Shown in pieces: positions 25,401 through 32,404 of a stretch of DNA of 40,672 nucleotides. A model generated the notes under the pieces. It saw only the letters and a program-made list of their open reading frames with translations. It had not been told where the DNA came from and ran no database searches. The stretch is taken from NCBI GenBank assembly GCA_024404015.1, contig JAKSQQ010000006.1, forward strand, positions 1 through 40,672, given 5' to 3'. Every line of letters begins with the position of its first letter. Position 1 is the first letter of the stretch. The DNA comes from Clostridia bacterium. GTDB taxonomy: Bacteria > Bacillota > Clostridia > Oscillospirales > Acutalibacteraceae. The translations under genes and the position numbers were made by a program.

Positions 25401-25541
25401 ACAAATTGTGACATTAAATTCTTTGAAGGCGCAAAGAAGGTTGAAATCACCAATATGCTTGAAGAAGTTCAGAGTGAGCTTGACGGCAGTAAGGCAGATT
25501 TCAGACCCTTTGAAATCAAGACATTCAAGGTTACGTATTGA
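22443..25541 (+). CDS. Alpha-mannosidase, glycoside hydrolase family 38
   Basis: 1032 residues, the standard bacterial GH38 length. An N-terminal beta domain (1-240) precedes the catalytic barrel. GHSHMDTAWLW supplies zinc ligands His261 and Asp263. Asp373 in WLPDTFGYSAAIPQIM is the nucleophile. LLNQFHDILPGTCI gives the fourth zinc ligand. C-terminal sandwich domains follow, with NTLSFDR and a late HKGGLRPDF. No signal peptide is seen, so it acts in the cytosol on imported mannosides. AAGGAAG lies just before the ATG, which directly follows the previous stop. The esterase-like gene behind it suggests joint processing of substituted glycans. Confidence 0.95.
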   Translation: MLTEKQLGRMFKKLDRFQQILDPLLFKKVDSIGDIVKYETADRLYEIPEDSKFGPAEVGSKWGGEETFCWFKTEYTVPSELDGKDLFVMPHFQGYEALLWVDGKPFGTFATKIVFTGHGNHYCDLLKQNVKAGEKIQIAFEVYSGHSYKGCSPLENNPLLDYDFTYSGIDICLKDYELMDFYFDLRAVNELYASLPDSSFRKGELINALYEVHSRVYYSPEDVDEESFRAAIREAHPFLKEVLAVKNGLDAPSAAIIGHSHMDTAWLWKSTETIKKCARTYSNALSLMEQYPEYMFVQSSACHGNMLLNHYPELFERIKEKVKEGRYEPNGGVWVECDCNITSGESMVRQFLWGQRFTRKHFNFTSNTFWLPDTFGYSAAIPQIMKGCGVDYFCTTKIDWNDTNVFPYDTFYWQGLDGTKVFTHFNRTHMWPAPKGMMDTIVTPSERGMSVKQRSVTKSRLIAYGYGDGGGGPQYEMIEMARRCKDFNGCPKAEHMLVGDYMKKAEKEAKNPDTYNGELYLELHRGTLTNQHNIKRHNRKSELLLRDLEILTVSNAAKKGEIASDKDIHPLYETLLLNQFHDILPGTCIPSAHQLSLKQTGELMETAKKLIKEATKGEGKCVTITNTLSFDRNDPIFIECEEGLIADADCRQQRYVNLDGKSVLILSGITVPAFSSIKLNLVKGEISSDSVFTLTDKSLSGPKADMTFDDKGYISSYVDKETGRQVKGEGYNFNTFLMAEDLPADWDNWDVDADLELKFKDTSALLEREVISLGSVAAIIRSKYSVSKKSTITQDMICFADSKEVRFDTLMDWQDDHRFLKTAFDTNVLSNFARYEIQYGNVLRPTTRNSSLEKANFEVVDQKDTDLSETRYGVSILNDSKYAISVEGGKMRLSLHKGGLRPDFTGDHGLHRTVYSFLPHDGGFCAENVIRPAYELNIPVIVSEGEYDILPLAIPQVSNIIVEAIKPCEDNEKAFIVRMYEAEGTLTNCDIKFFEGAKKVEITNMLEEVQSELDGSKADFRPFEIKTFKVTY

Positions 25542-25549
25542 GGTGTGGT

Positions 25550-26281
25550 ATGCAGGTTTTTACATTAAATCTTACCAATGAAAACGTTACCCTTACCGCA
25601 TATATTCCCCAGCAGTCTCCCGAAATGCCCAATATGGCAAAAAGGAGAGCCGTTCTCGTAATTCCCGGCGGAGCATACAAATTCTGCTCCGACCGTGAGG
25701 GAGAGCCGATAGCCCTGAGTTTTCTTGCGAAGGGCTATGCCGCTTTCGTTCTCCGCTATTCTCTCAATGAAGCAAGTGCTTTCCCCAAGCCCTTAAACGA
25801 TGCCGAAGAAGCCCTTGAGCTTATCAGAAAGAATGCGGATGAATGGTTCGTTGACCCCGATAAGATTTCCGCAATCGGTTTTTCCGCAGGCGGTCATCTT
25901 TGCGCAGCTCTTTCCACAATGGGCAGGGTAAGACCCAACGCACAGATTCTCGGTTACCCCTGTATCCTTGATACCATCGGCGATATTCTTGCCAATCCCA
26001 TCCCGAGTCTTGAAAAGGAAGTGGATGAGCTTACTCCTCCCGCGTTCATATTCTCCTCAAGTGAGGACGGCTGTGTTCCCATTATGAATTCAATCGAATA
26101 TTCCGCGGCTCTCAATAAGCAGGGTATTCCCTTTGAAATGCATATTTATCAAAAGGGATATCACGGCTTTTCCACTGCGGAAAAAACGGTTTTTGCAAGG
26201 AAAGAGGATTATGAATATAATTCTCACTGCGCAACCTGGTTTGATATGTGCGTAACGTGGCTTGATAAACTGTTTGATTAA
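25550..26281 (+). CDS. Alpha/beta-hydrolase esterase (acetyl-esterase/BD-FAE-like)
   Basis: 243 residues, cytosolic. The oxyanion motif is VIPGGAYKF, the nucleophile elbow is GFSAGGH (Ser112), the acid is Asp173 in SSSEDGCVP, and the base is His205 in GYHGFS; the triad is complete. This matches the acetyl-xylan/feruloyl esterase-like group often annotated as endo-1,4-beta-xylanase B-like hydrolases. The ATG at 25550 follows GAGGTGTGG, which overlaps the mannosidase stop; the TTG at 25538 is rejected. It probably removes acyl groups from sugars handled by the adjacent GH38 enzyme (inference from context). Confidence 0.85.
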   Translation: MQVFTLNLTNENVTLTAYIPQQSPEMPNMAKRRAVLVIPGGAYKFCSDREGEPIALSFLAKGYAAFVLRYSLNEASAFPKPLNDAEEALELIRKNADEWFVDPDKISAIGFSAGGHLCAALSTMGRVRPNAQILGYPCILDTIGDILANPIPSLEKEVDELTPPAFIFSSSEDGCVPIMNSIEYSAALNKQGIPFEMHIYQKGYHGFSTAEKTVFARKEDYEYNSHCATWFDMCVTWLDKLFD

Positions 26282-26310
26282 AAATAATATTATATACAGG
26301 AGGCAATTTC

Positions 26311-27408
26311 ATGAGCGAAAAATTATCTGTAATCACAGGTGCAAAAGGATATGTAGGTCATACTCTCGTTGAGGAACTTAACAAGCGCGGAGAAAAGGTA
26401 CGTATTTCCCTTCACTCCGAGTGCCACGATTTTGATAACTGCGACTGTGAGATTATTTACGGTTCCGTAACGGATATGGACCACCTTATGGAAATCTGCA
26501 AGGGCGCAGATATTGTTTATCACGTAGCAGGCGTTGTTGATATTACCGGCACAAAGGATAAGCTTGTATGGGACGTTAACTATGAAGGTACAAAGAAAAT
26601 GGTTGAGGCCTGCAAGGCCTGCGGAGTAAAGACTCTTGTTTACGTTTCATCCGTTGACTGTATCCCCGCAGACGAAGGCGATGCTCTTATGACAGAGCCC
26701 TCAACCTTTGACCCCGAGCCCATTATCGGCGCTTACGGTAAATCAAAGGCAATGGCAACCCAGTATGTAAATGACGCAAACTGCCCCGAACTCAAGACGG
26801 TTTCCGTTCATCCCAGCTGCTGCATAGGTCCCAACGATATTTACGGTACAAACAGCGTATGCACAATGATTACGCTTTACAATATGGGCTTGTTCCCCGT
26901 AACCCTCAATTTCGGTGGCTATAACTTTGTTGACGTTCGTGACGTTGCAAAGGGCATGATAGGTGCTGCGGAAAACGGCAAGGGCGGCGAAAGCTACTTC
27001 CTTTGCGGTGACAGACTTACCGTTGATGAATTCATCAAGACTCTTGCAAAAATCAACGGAAAGAAGGCACCCAAGATTGCACTGGGCAAGGAGCTTCTTC
27101 TTACACTTTGTCCTCTTATTGAGAAGATTTTTGATTTGGTTAAGCTTCCTCAGGTGCTTACTCCCTTCTCAATCAATAAGATTTGCGAAAACTGTAATTT
27201 CAGTTACGAAAAGGCAGCAAAGGATTTCGGCTATGCTCCCATGACTGCGGAAGCATCTCTTACCGATACCGTCAACTGGCTTAAGGAAAACGGCGGCAAT
27301 CCTCTCCCCTCTGATATTGAAAAGGCAAAGAAGGCAGCCGAAGCACTTGCCGCAGCCGCAGGCGCTGCTGTTGCCGGTGCCGTAATCGCAAAGAAGTTAA
27401 AGAAATAA
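26311..27408 (+). CDS. Extended SDR (NAD-dependent epimerase/dehydratase-like) with hydrophobic Ala-rich tail
   Basis: 365 residues. The Rossmann motif is GAKGYVG (10-16). The catalytic set is Ser113/114 in YVSSVD and Tyr142-x3-Lys146 in YGKSK. Family features such as VYHVAGVVD and FVDVRDVAKGM point to the 3-beta-HSD/dihydroflavonol reductase-like branch of extended SDRs rather than a sugar-nucleotide epimerase. Residues 335-365 are KAKKAAEALAAAAGAAVAGAVIAKKLKK-like: a short hydrophobic Ala/Gly/Val run flanked by Lys, which could be a membrane-associating tail. AGGAGG lies 8 bases upstream. It is the last gene of the operon, before a terminator. The substrate is unknown. Confidence 0.85.
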   Translation: MSEKLSVITGAKGYVGHTLVEELNKRGEKVRISLHSECHDFDNCDCEIIYGSVTDMDHLMEICKGADIVYHVAGVVDITGTKDKLVWDVNYEGTKKMVEACKACGVKTLVYVSSVDCIPADEGDALMTEPSTFDPEPIIGAYGKSKAMATQYVNDANCPELKTVSVHPSCCIGPNDIYGTNSVCTMITLYNMGLFPVTLNFGGYNFVDVRDVAKGMIGAAENGKGGESYFLCGDRLTVDEFIKTLAKINGKKAPKIALGKELLLTLCPLIEKIFDLVKLPQVLTPFSINKICENCNFSYEKAAKDFGYAPMTAEASLTDTVNWLKENGGNPLPSDIEKAKKAAEALAAAAGAAVAGAVIAKKLKK

Positions 27409-27416
27409 TTTTTACG

Positions 27417-27439
27417 GGCGGATGCATTTTGTATCCGCC
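27417..27439 (+). terminator. Intrinsic terminator ending the seven-gene operon
   Basis: GGCGGATGC / GTATCCGCC stem (one G-T wobble), loop of 5, then TTTTTACTCTTTT. Confidence 0.88.
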
Positions 27440-27493
27440 TTTTTACTCTTTTGGAAATTACTGTTAATAAACTGTGAAATATGATTTTTTCAC

Positions 27494-27523
27494 TTGATAC
27501 CCCGTGTTACTGTATGATACTAT
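27494..27523 (+). promoter_or_regulatory. Promoter for the coiled-coil protein
   Basis: TTGATA (27494-27499), 18 bases, TACTAT (27518-27523), 32 bases before the ATG at 27556. Confidence 0.6.
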
Positions 27524-27555
27524 AATGGTGCAAAATGACAGAATGGAGTGGGATT

Positions 27556-28821
27556 ATGGTATTGTTTAATTGCGCACTTTGCGGCAGGCCCATAAACTAC
27601 GAGGAAAAGCATTATTGCTACTCAAAAGGTCTTGACGACATCTGTCCCGAATGTTTTGAAACAAAAAATGTAAAAAAAGAAGATTATACCTGCCGTATTA
27701 ACGGTAAGTTTTATTTCTCCGAGGAGGAAATCCGCCGGGCAGAGGAAGCCATTGAAAGCGAAAAAAAGCGCATGGTTGAGGCAAGGCAGGAGAGAGAGGA
27801 CGAATTCCGTCAGGAGCAGGAAAGAGCCGCTCAGGAACGCGAAGAAGAAATGCGTAAGGTGGAGGAGGACAAGCGCAGGATTGCCGACGAGCTTGAGGAG
27901 GATAAAAGACGTTACAATTCTCAGCTTGAGGCAGTCAAACAGCAGGCAGACGAGCAGCGCCGCCGTATTGAAGATGAAATCGCCTATGAGAGAAGAAAGG
28001 CGGAGGAGGCTTCCGAGGAGGCAAAGCGCAATGCAAGAGAGGCACTTGACCGTCTGAATTCCGAAACCGAAAGGGCAAAGCGTGAGGCAGACGAGGAATA
28101 CGCGGCAGTTCAGAGAAGAGCGGAAGAAGAAAAACAGAGAATCGCACAGCAGATGGAGGAAAACAAGAGGGAGCTTGAGTCCCGACTTGCTTCCGACAGA
28201 CAGAGAGTTCAGGAAGAAAGAGACCGTATTGACAGAGACGCGGAGGAAAGAAGAAGAGAGCTTCAGTCCCGTCTTGAAGCCGAGAGGCAGAGAAGCGAGG
28301 AAGAGAAGCAGAGACTTTCCCGTGAGGTTGAAGAAAGCAGACAGGCCATTGAATCCGAGCTTGAAGCCGAAAGACAGAAAGCTGAAGAAGAGAGACGTAG
28401 ACTTTCCCGTGAACTTGAAGAAAGTAAGGCAGAGCTTGCTTCGACCATAGAAACCGACAGACAGAAGGCCGAGGAAGAAAAGCATAGACTAGTTTCCGAG
28501 CTTGAAGCAAAGCAGCAGGAATTTCTTGCAAGCATTCAGGCGGAAAGACAGAGAGCCGAAGAAATCCGTGCAGGTCTTGAAAAACAGCTTGAAGCGGAAA
28601 AGAATAATACTCAGCAGCAGATTGATGAAAACGGCAATAAGCTTTCCGATTACCGCAAATCAATAGGTGTTGACGGCTACTGGGAATACACAGCTCTTGA
28701 TACAAGAGCTATTTCCCCCGAAGGCGTGGCGCAGAAGCTTAACGAACTCGGTGTATTGGGCTGGGAACTGAAAGCATCCCGTTCCGACTCCTTCATCCTT
28801 GCAAGATATAAAAAAGACTGA
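27556..28821 (+). CDS. Zinc-ribbon / 29-residue-repeat coiled-coil / DUF4177-like protein
   Basis: 421 residues in three parts. Residues 1-45 form a small zinc ribbon: Cys6-x2-Cys9, later Cys21, Cys30-x2-Cys33 and Cys46. Residues 55-355 are one uninterrupted, highly charged helix without Pro or Gly until Gly340, built of nine tandem 29-residue units from 92 to 352. Residues 370-421 form a compact domain with WEYTALDT and LNELGVLGWEL, the pattern of DUF4177 modules. No signal peptide or membrane helix is seen, so it is cytosolic. The start at 27556 has GGAGTGGG upstream; the ATG at 27535 has no site. At about 0.15 nm per residue, the repeat helix alone would be near 39 nm. A spacer or scaffold role is likely, but the function is unknown. 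Confidence 0.75.
   Translation: MVLFNCALCGRPINYEEKHYCYSKGLDDICPECFETKNVKKEDYTCRINGKFYFSEEEIRRAEEAIESEKKRMVEARQEREDEFRQEQERAAQEREEEMRKVEEDKRRIADELEEDKRRYNSQLEAVKQQADEQRRRIEDEIAYERRKAEEASEEAKRNAREALDRLNSETERAKREADEEYAAVQRRAEEEKQRIAQQMEENKRELESRLASDRQRVQEERDRIDRDAEERRRELQSRLEAERQRSEEEKQRLSREVEESRQAIESELEAERQKAEEERRRLSRELEESKAELASTIETDRQKAEEEKHRLVSELEAKQQEFLASIQAERQRAEEIRAGLEKQLEAEKNNTQQQIDENGNKLSDYRKSIGVDGYWEYTALDTRAISPEGVAQKLNELGVLGWELKASRSDSFILARYKKD
27829..28611 (+). repeat. Nine coding repeats of 87 bp (29 residues each)
   Basis: Units begin at residues 92, 121, 150, 179, 208, 237, 266, 295 and 324 with no indels. Hydrophobic residues recur at unit positions 4, 11, 18, 22 and 29 (spacing 7-7-4-7-4). 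Units 5-9 are the most alike (for example the DRQ or ERQ after position 6 and EEE-K-x-RLS); units 1 and 3 are the most diverged. Confidence 0.8.
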
Positions 28822-28847
28822 TTTTGCATATATCCGACACAGAGACA

Positions 28848-28878
28848 AAGACGTACCTTCATAAAGAAGATACGTCTT
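28848..28878 (+). terminator. Intrinsic terminator
   Basis: AAGACGTA / TACGTCTT stem extended past one mismatch by CTTC / GAAG, loop ATAAA, running into TTTTTTGTTG. Confidence 0.85.
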
Positions 28879-28883
28879 TTTTG

Positions 28884-28912
28884 TTGCTTTTTGTGTTTTT
28901 TGTGTATATAAT
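28884..28912 (+). promoter_or_regulatory. Promoter for the galT operon
   Basis: TTGCTT (28884-28889), 17 bases, TATAAT (28907-28912), 48 bases before the ATG. It begins right after the preceding terminator. Confidence 0.55.
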
Positions 28913-28960
28913 AAAAATGTTATGACAAATCTGTCTAATCTGTAACATACGGAGGCAATT

Positions 28961-30451
28961 ATGAATATAAATGAAGCGATAACCGCTCTTGTTGATTACG
29001 GCGTAAAGGAACATCTTATTTCCTGTGAAGACAGAATTTATACCGTAAATGGTATTCTGGGAGTTCTTTCCCTTGATTCCTATGAATATGTAAAGCCCGA
29101 AAAGGATTATTCTCTTGAGGAAATTCTCGGTGCGATGCTTGAATACGGAGTTTCAAACGGACTTTGTGAGGATTCCGTTGTTTATAAGGACCTTTTTGAT
29201 ACAAAAATCATGGGCGTTCTCACTCCCAGACCCTCCGAGGTTATCGGTGAGTTTAAGAAAAATTATGAGGTTTCTCCCGAAAAGGCAACTGAATATTACT
29301 ATAATCTCAGCCGCAAGACCGACTATATCAGAGAATACCGTATCAAAAACGACATGAGATGGGTAACCTCCACACCCTACGGCGATATTGATATCACAAT
29401 CAATCTTTCCAAACCCGAAAAGGACCCCAAGGCAATCGCCGCGGCAAGGAATGCAAAGCAGAGCGGATATCCTAAGTGCCAGCTTTGTCCCGAAAACGAG
29501 GGATATTACGGCAGAGTAAATCATCCTGCCCGCGAAAATCACCGTATCATTCCCGTAACGATAAATAATGAGGACTGGTTTATGCAGTATTCACCTTACG
29601 TTTATTATAACGAGCATTGCATAGTCCTGAATTCAAAGCATACACCAATGGTAATTGACAGGGCCGCTTTCAAAAAGCTGTTTGATTTTGTCAAAATGTT
29701 CCCTCATTACTTTGTGGGTTCAAATGCGGATCTTCCTATTGTAGGCGGTTCCATTCTTTCTCACGAGCATTTTCAGGGCGGTAACTATACATTTGCCATG
29801 GCAAAGGCCCCTATTGAAAAATACGTCTTCTTCAAAAATTATGAAGACGTTGAAACGGGTATCGTAAAGTGGCCCATGTCCGTTATCCGTCTCAGAGGTG
29901 ACGATACTGACAGAATTACACGCCTTGCGGAAAAAATTCTCAACGCATGGAGAGAATACACGGATGAGGAGGTATTCATTTTCAGCGAAACCGAAGGTAC
30001 TCCTCATAACGCAATCACACCTATTGCAAGATGCGTTGACGGAACTTACGAGCTTGACCTTGTGCTTCGTAATAACATTACCACAGAGAAATATCCCGAC
30101 GGTTATTATCATCCCCATCCCGAATATCACCACATCAAAAAAGAGAATATCGGTCTGATTGAGGTTATGGGACTTGCCGTGCTTCCCTCACGCCTTAAAA
30201 AGGAAATGCAGTTGCTCAAGGAGGCAATGCTTTCCGGTGAGGATATAAGAAAGAACGAGCTTATTTCCAAGCACGCCGATTGGGCGGATATGATTAAGGC
30301 GAAATATACGGTAACGGCAGAAAACATTGACGGTATTATCCGTGATGAAATCGGTATCGTATTTGCCGCGATTCTTGAGCAGTGCGGTGTATTTTCAAGA
30401 GATGATTTAGGCAGAGAACACTTTATGAAGTTTATTGAATCCGTAAAATAA
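28961..30451 (+). CDS. galT: UDP-glucose--hexose-1-phosphate uridylyltransferase (Firmicutes type)
   Basis: 496 residues, the length of the class 2 GalT found in Firmicutes, about 150 longer than the E. coli type. Markers are YPKCQLCPENEGYYGRVNHPARENH in order, and the active-site GGSILSHEHFQGG with His268 and His270, the latter corresponding to the uridylylated His. It exchanges UMP between UDP-glucose and galactose-1-phosphate in the Leloir pathway. GGAGG precedes the ATG. galK and galE are not in this window; rfbB two genes later uses related sugar nucleotides. The next gene starts 12 bases after the stop. Confidence 0.95.
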   Translation: MNINEAITALVDYGVKEHLISCEDRIYTVNGILGVLSLDSYEYVKPEKDYSLEEILGAMLEYGVSNGLCEDSVVYKDLFDTKIMGVLTPRPSEVIGEFKKNYEVSPEKATEYYYNLSRKTDYIREYRIKNDMRWVTSTPYGDIDITINLSKPEKDPKAIAAARNAKQSGYPKCQLCPENEGYYGRVNHPARENHRIIPVTINNEDWFMQYSPYVYYNEHCIVLNSKHTPMVIDRAAFKKLFDFVKMFPHYFVGSNADLPIVGGSILSHEHFQGGNYTFAMAKAPIEKYVFFKNYEDVETGIVKWPMSVIRLRGDDTDRITRLAEKILNAWREYTDEEVFIFSETEGTPHNAITPIARCVDGTYELDLVLRNNITTEKYPDGYYHPHPEYHHIKKENIGLIEVMGLAVLPSRLKKEMQLLKEAMLSGEDIRKNELISKHADWADMIKAKYTVTAENIDGIIRDEIGIVFAAILEQCGVFSRDDLGREHFMKFIESVK

Positions 30452-30463
30452 GGATGTGAATCT

Positions 30464-31342
30464 ATGCAGTATGTCGTAATGGATCTGGAATGGAATAATA
30501 CCTACGCCAAAAAGACGGCGGGATTTATCAATGAGATTATTGAAATCGGTGCGGTGAAGCTTGACGAGCAGTTTGATACGGTTGACGATTTCTCCTGTAT
30601 CATCCGTTCCCAGATAGGCAGGAAGCTCAGAGGAAGTGTCAAGAAGCTGACCAATCTTACAAACGATGATATCTCAACGGGTATGCCCTTTACCCAGGCA
30701 TTTTCTCATTTCAGAAAATGGATAGGAAACACCGATGATACAGTAATCCTCACCTGGGGTGACGGTGATATCAGAGTTCTTATTGAAAATTATTCCTACC
30801 TTAACGGCATTACACAGATTCCCTTCCTCACTCATTACTGCGACCTTCAGAAATATTATCAGAAAAGAGCAAACCGTAACCGTGCTGACCAGCAGGCGGG
30901 ACTTATTACCGCCGCTCAGGAGGTGGGAATTGACCCGGAAATATATACCCATCACAGAGCCCTCGGCGACAGTATGCTTACGGCGGATATTTTTGAACTT
31001 ATCTACGATAAAAAATCCTTTGAAAAAGAAACGGTGGTGTGCAATGACGAATACTATGCCCGCCTTCTTTATAAAGCAAAGGTATTAAAGAATATTGATA
31101 ATCCTCTCATTGACAAGAAACGTCTTGAGCATTACTGCGACACCTGCGGCAAACAGTGTGAGCTTATTTCCCCCTGGAAATTCAGCTGTCAGTTTTTCAG
31201 AGCCCAGTTTAATTGCCCCGAATGTAATACCACCTACGGTGTAAGGGTAAGATTCAAGAAGCTTTTTGACGGAGTGGACTTCAAAAAAATAGTAACGGTT
31301 ATCAGTCCCGAATTAGATTCCGAGGAGGATGATGACGAATGA
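30464..31342 (+). CDS. DEDDh 3'-5' exonuclease (KapD/DnaQ-like) with C-terminal zinc ribbon
   Basis: 292 residues. The exonuclease core has VVMDLEWNN (Asp7, Glu9), LTWGDGDIRVL (Asp100/Asp102), and THHRALGDSM (His164, Asp169), the DEDDh set needing two Mg ions. The part following residue 215 adds a four-Cys ribbon, Cys225-x2-Cys228 and Cys251-x2-Cys254 (CDTCGK, CPECN), which may grip nucleic acid. KapD-like proteins in Bacillus affect sporulation, but the substrate here is unknown. AGGATGTG precedes the ATG. It overlaps rfbB by 4 bases, so the three genes are one operon. Confidence 0.85.
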   Translation: MQYVVMDLEWNNTYAKKTAGFINEIIEIGAVKLDEQFDTVDDFSCIIRSQIGRKLRGSVKKLTNLTNDDISTGMPFTQAFSHFRKWIGNTDDTVILTWGDGDIRVLIENYSYLNGITQIPFLTHYCDLQKYYQKRANRNRADQQAGLITAAQEVGIDPEIYTHHRALGDSMLTADIFELIYDKKSFEKETVVCNDEYYARLLYKAKVLKNIDNPLIDKKRLEHYCDTCGKQCELISPWKFSCQFFRAQFNCPECNTTYGVRVRFKKLFDGVDFKKIVTVISPELDSEEDDDE

Positions 31343-32364
31343 AAATCCTGATTACCGGAGGAGCCGGTTTCATCGGTACGAATTTTGTGAATTATATGCT
31401 CAGGGAACACCCCGATTACGATTACGTGTGCCTTGATTGTCTCACCTATGCGGGTAACCTTGCAAATCTTGAAAACGCTCTTAAGCATAAGAATTTCAGA
31501 TTTGTAAAGGGCAGTATTTCCGACAGAGAAACGGTTGACAAGCTTTTTGCAAAGGAGAGTTTTGATATTGTCATTAACTTTGCCGCCGAAAGCCACGTTG
31601 ACCGCTCCATAGAAAATCCCACGGTTTTCCTTGAAACCAATATTATGGGTACCGCCGCTCTTCTTGATGCTTCAAGAAAGTACGGTGTCAAGAGATATCA
31701 TCAGGTTTCCACAGACGAGGTTTACGGTGACCTTCCCCTTGACCGTCCCGACCTTTTCTTTACGGAGGAAACACCTATTCATACCTCCAGTCCCTATTCG
31801 TCCTCAAAGGCATCTGCGGATTTACTGGCTCTTGCCTATTACAGGACTTATGGTCTTCCCGTAACGGTTTCAAGATGTTCAAATAACTACGGACCTTATC
31901 AGTTCCCCGAGAAGCTGATTCCCCTTATGATTAGGAAAGCTCAGCTGGGAGAATCCCTTCCCGTTTACGGAAACGGACTCAACGTTCGTGACTGGCTCTA
32001 TGTTGACGACCATTGCAGAGCCATTGACCTTATTATCCACGGCGGTACGGTGGGTGAGGTTTACAATATCGGCGGTCATAATGAGAAGCAGAATATTGAA
32101 GTTGTAAAGACCATTCTTGAAAGAACGGGTAAGAGCGAGGAGCTTATTACCTACGTTAAGGACAGAGCAGGTCACGACCGCAGATACGCCATAGACCCCA
32201 CAAAAATACATAACGAACTGGACTGGCTTCCCGAAACGAAATTTGCCGACGGCATTCGTCTCACCATTGACTGGTATCTTGAAAATACAAAATGGATGGA
32301 CGATATTTTCTCGGGAGAATACGCTTCCTTCAATGAAACCGAGGGCAGTAAATATACGGTATAA
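31339..32364 (+). CDS. rfbB: dTDP-glucose 4,6-dehydratase
   Basis: 341 residues, normal length. It has the NAD motif GGAGFIG (7-13), NFAAESHVDRSI, the catalytic Thr-Asp-Glu in VSTDEVYGD, YSSSKASADLL with the Tyr-x3-Lys pair, SNNYGPYQFPEKLIP, and RDWLYVDDHCRAI. These are the RfbB/RmlB hallmarks. It turns dTDP-glucose into dTDP-4-keto-6-deoxyglucose for rhamnose or other deoxysugars. The rest of the rml pathway is absent from the window, so this copy may be separated from its partners. ATGA overlap with the exonuclease. Confidence 0.95.
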   Translation: MKILITGGAGFIGTNFVNYMLREHPDYDYVCLDCLTYAGNLANLENALKHKNFRFVKGSISDRETVDKLFAKESFDIVINFAAESHVDRSIENPTVFLETNIMGTAALLDASRKYGVKRYHQVSTDEVYGDLPLDRPDLFFTEETPIHTSSPYSSSKASADLLALAYYRTYGLPVTVSRCSNNYGPYQFPEKLIPLMIRKAQLGESLPVYGNGLNVRDWLYVDDHCRAIDLIIHGGTVGEVYNIGGHNEKQNIEVVKTILERTGKSEELITYVKDRAGHDRRYAIDPTKIHNELDWLPETKFADGIRLTIDWYLENTKWMDDIFSGEYASFNETEGSKYTV

Positions 32365-32371
32365 AAAGCAA

Positions 32372-32399
32372 ATCGGCAGTGTGATTTTACACTGCCGAT
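32372..32399. terminator. Bidirectional intrinsic terminator
   Basis: A perfect 11-bp stem, ATCGGCAGTGT / ACACTGCCGAT, loop GATTTT. ATTTATT follows on the plus strand and TTGCTTTTTAT on the minus strand. Confidence 0.85.
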
Positions 32400-32404
32400 A
32401 TTTA

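Noticed and set aside
27829..28611. Regular 87-bp repeats considered as a CRISPR or satellite array
   Set aside because: The repeats are imperfect, have no spacers, and keep one reading frame; they encode protein repeats.
27622..28705. Long minus-strand open frames (287 and 256 codons) opposite the coiled-coil gene
   Set aside because: They are mirror images of GAG/AGA/CAG-rich coding repeats, giving Leu/Ser/Phe-rich nonsense without starts.
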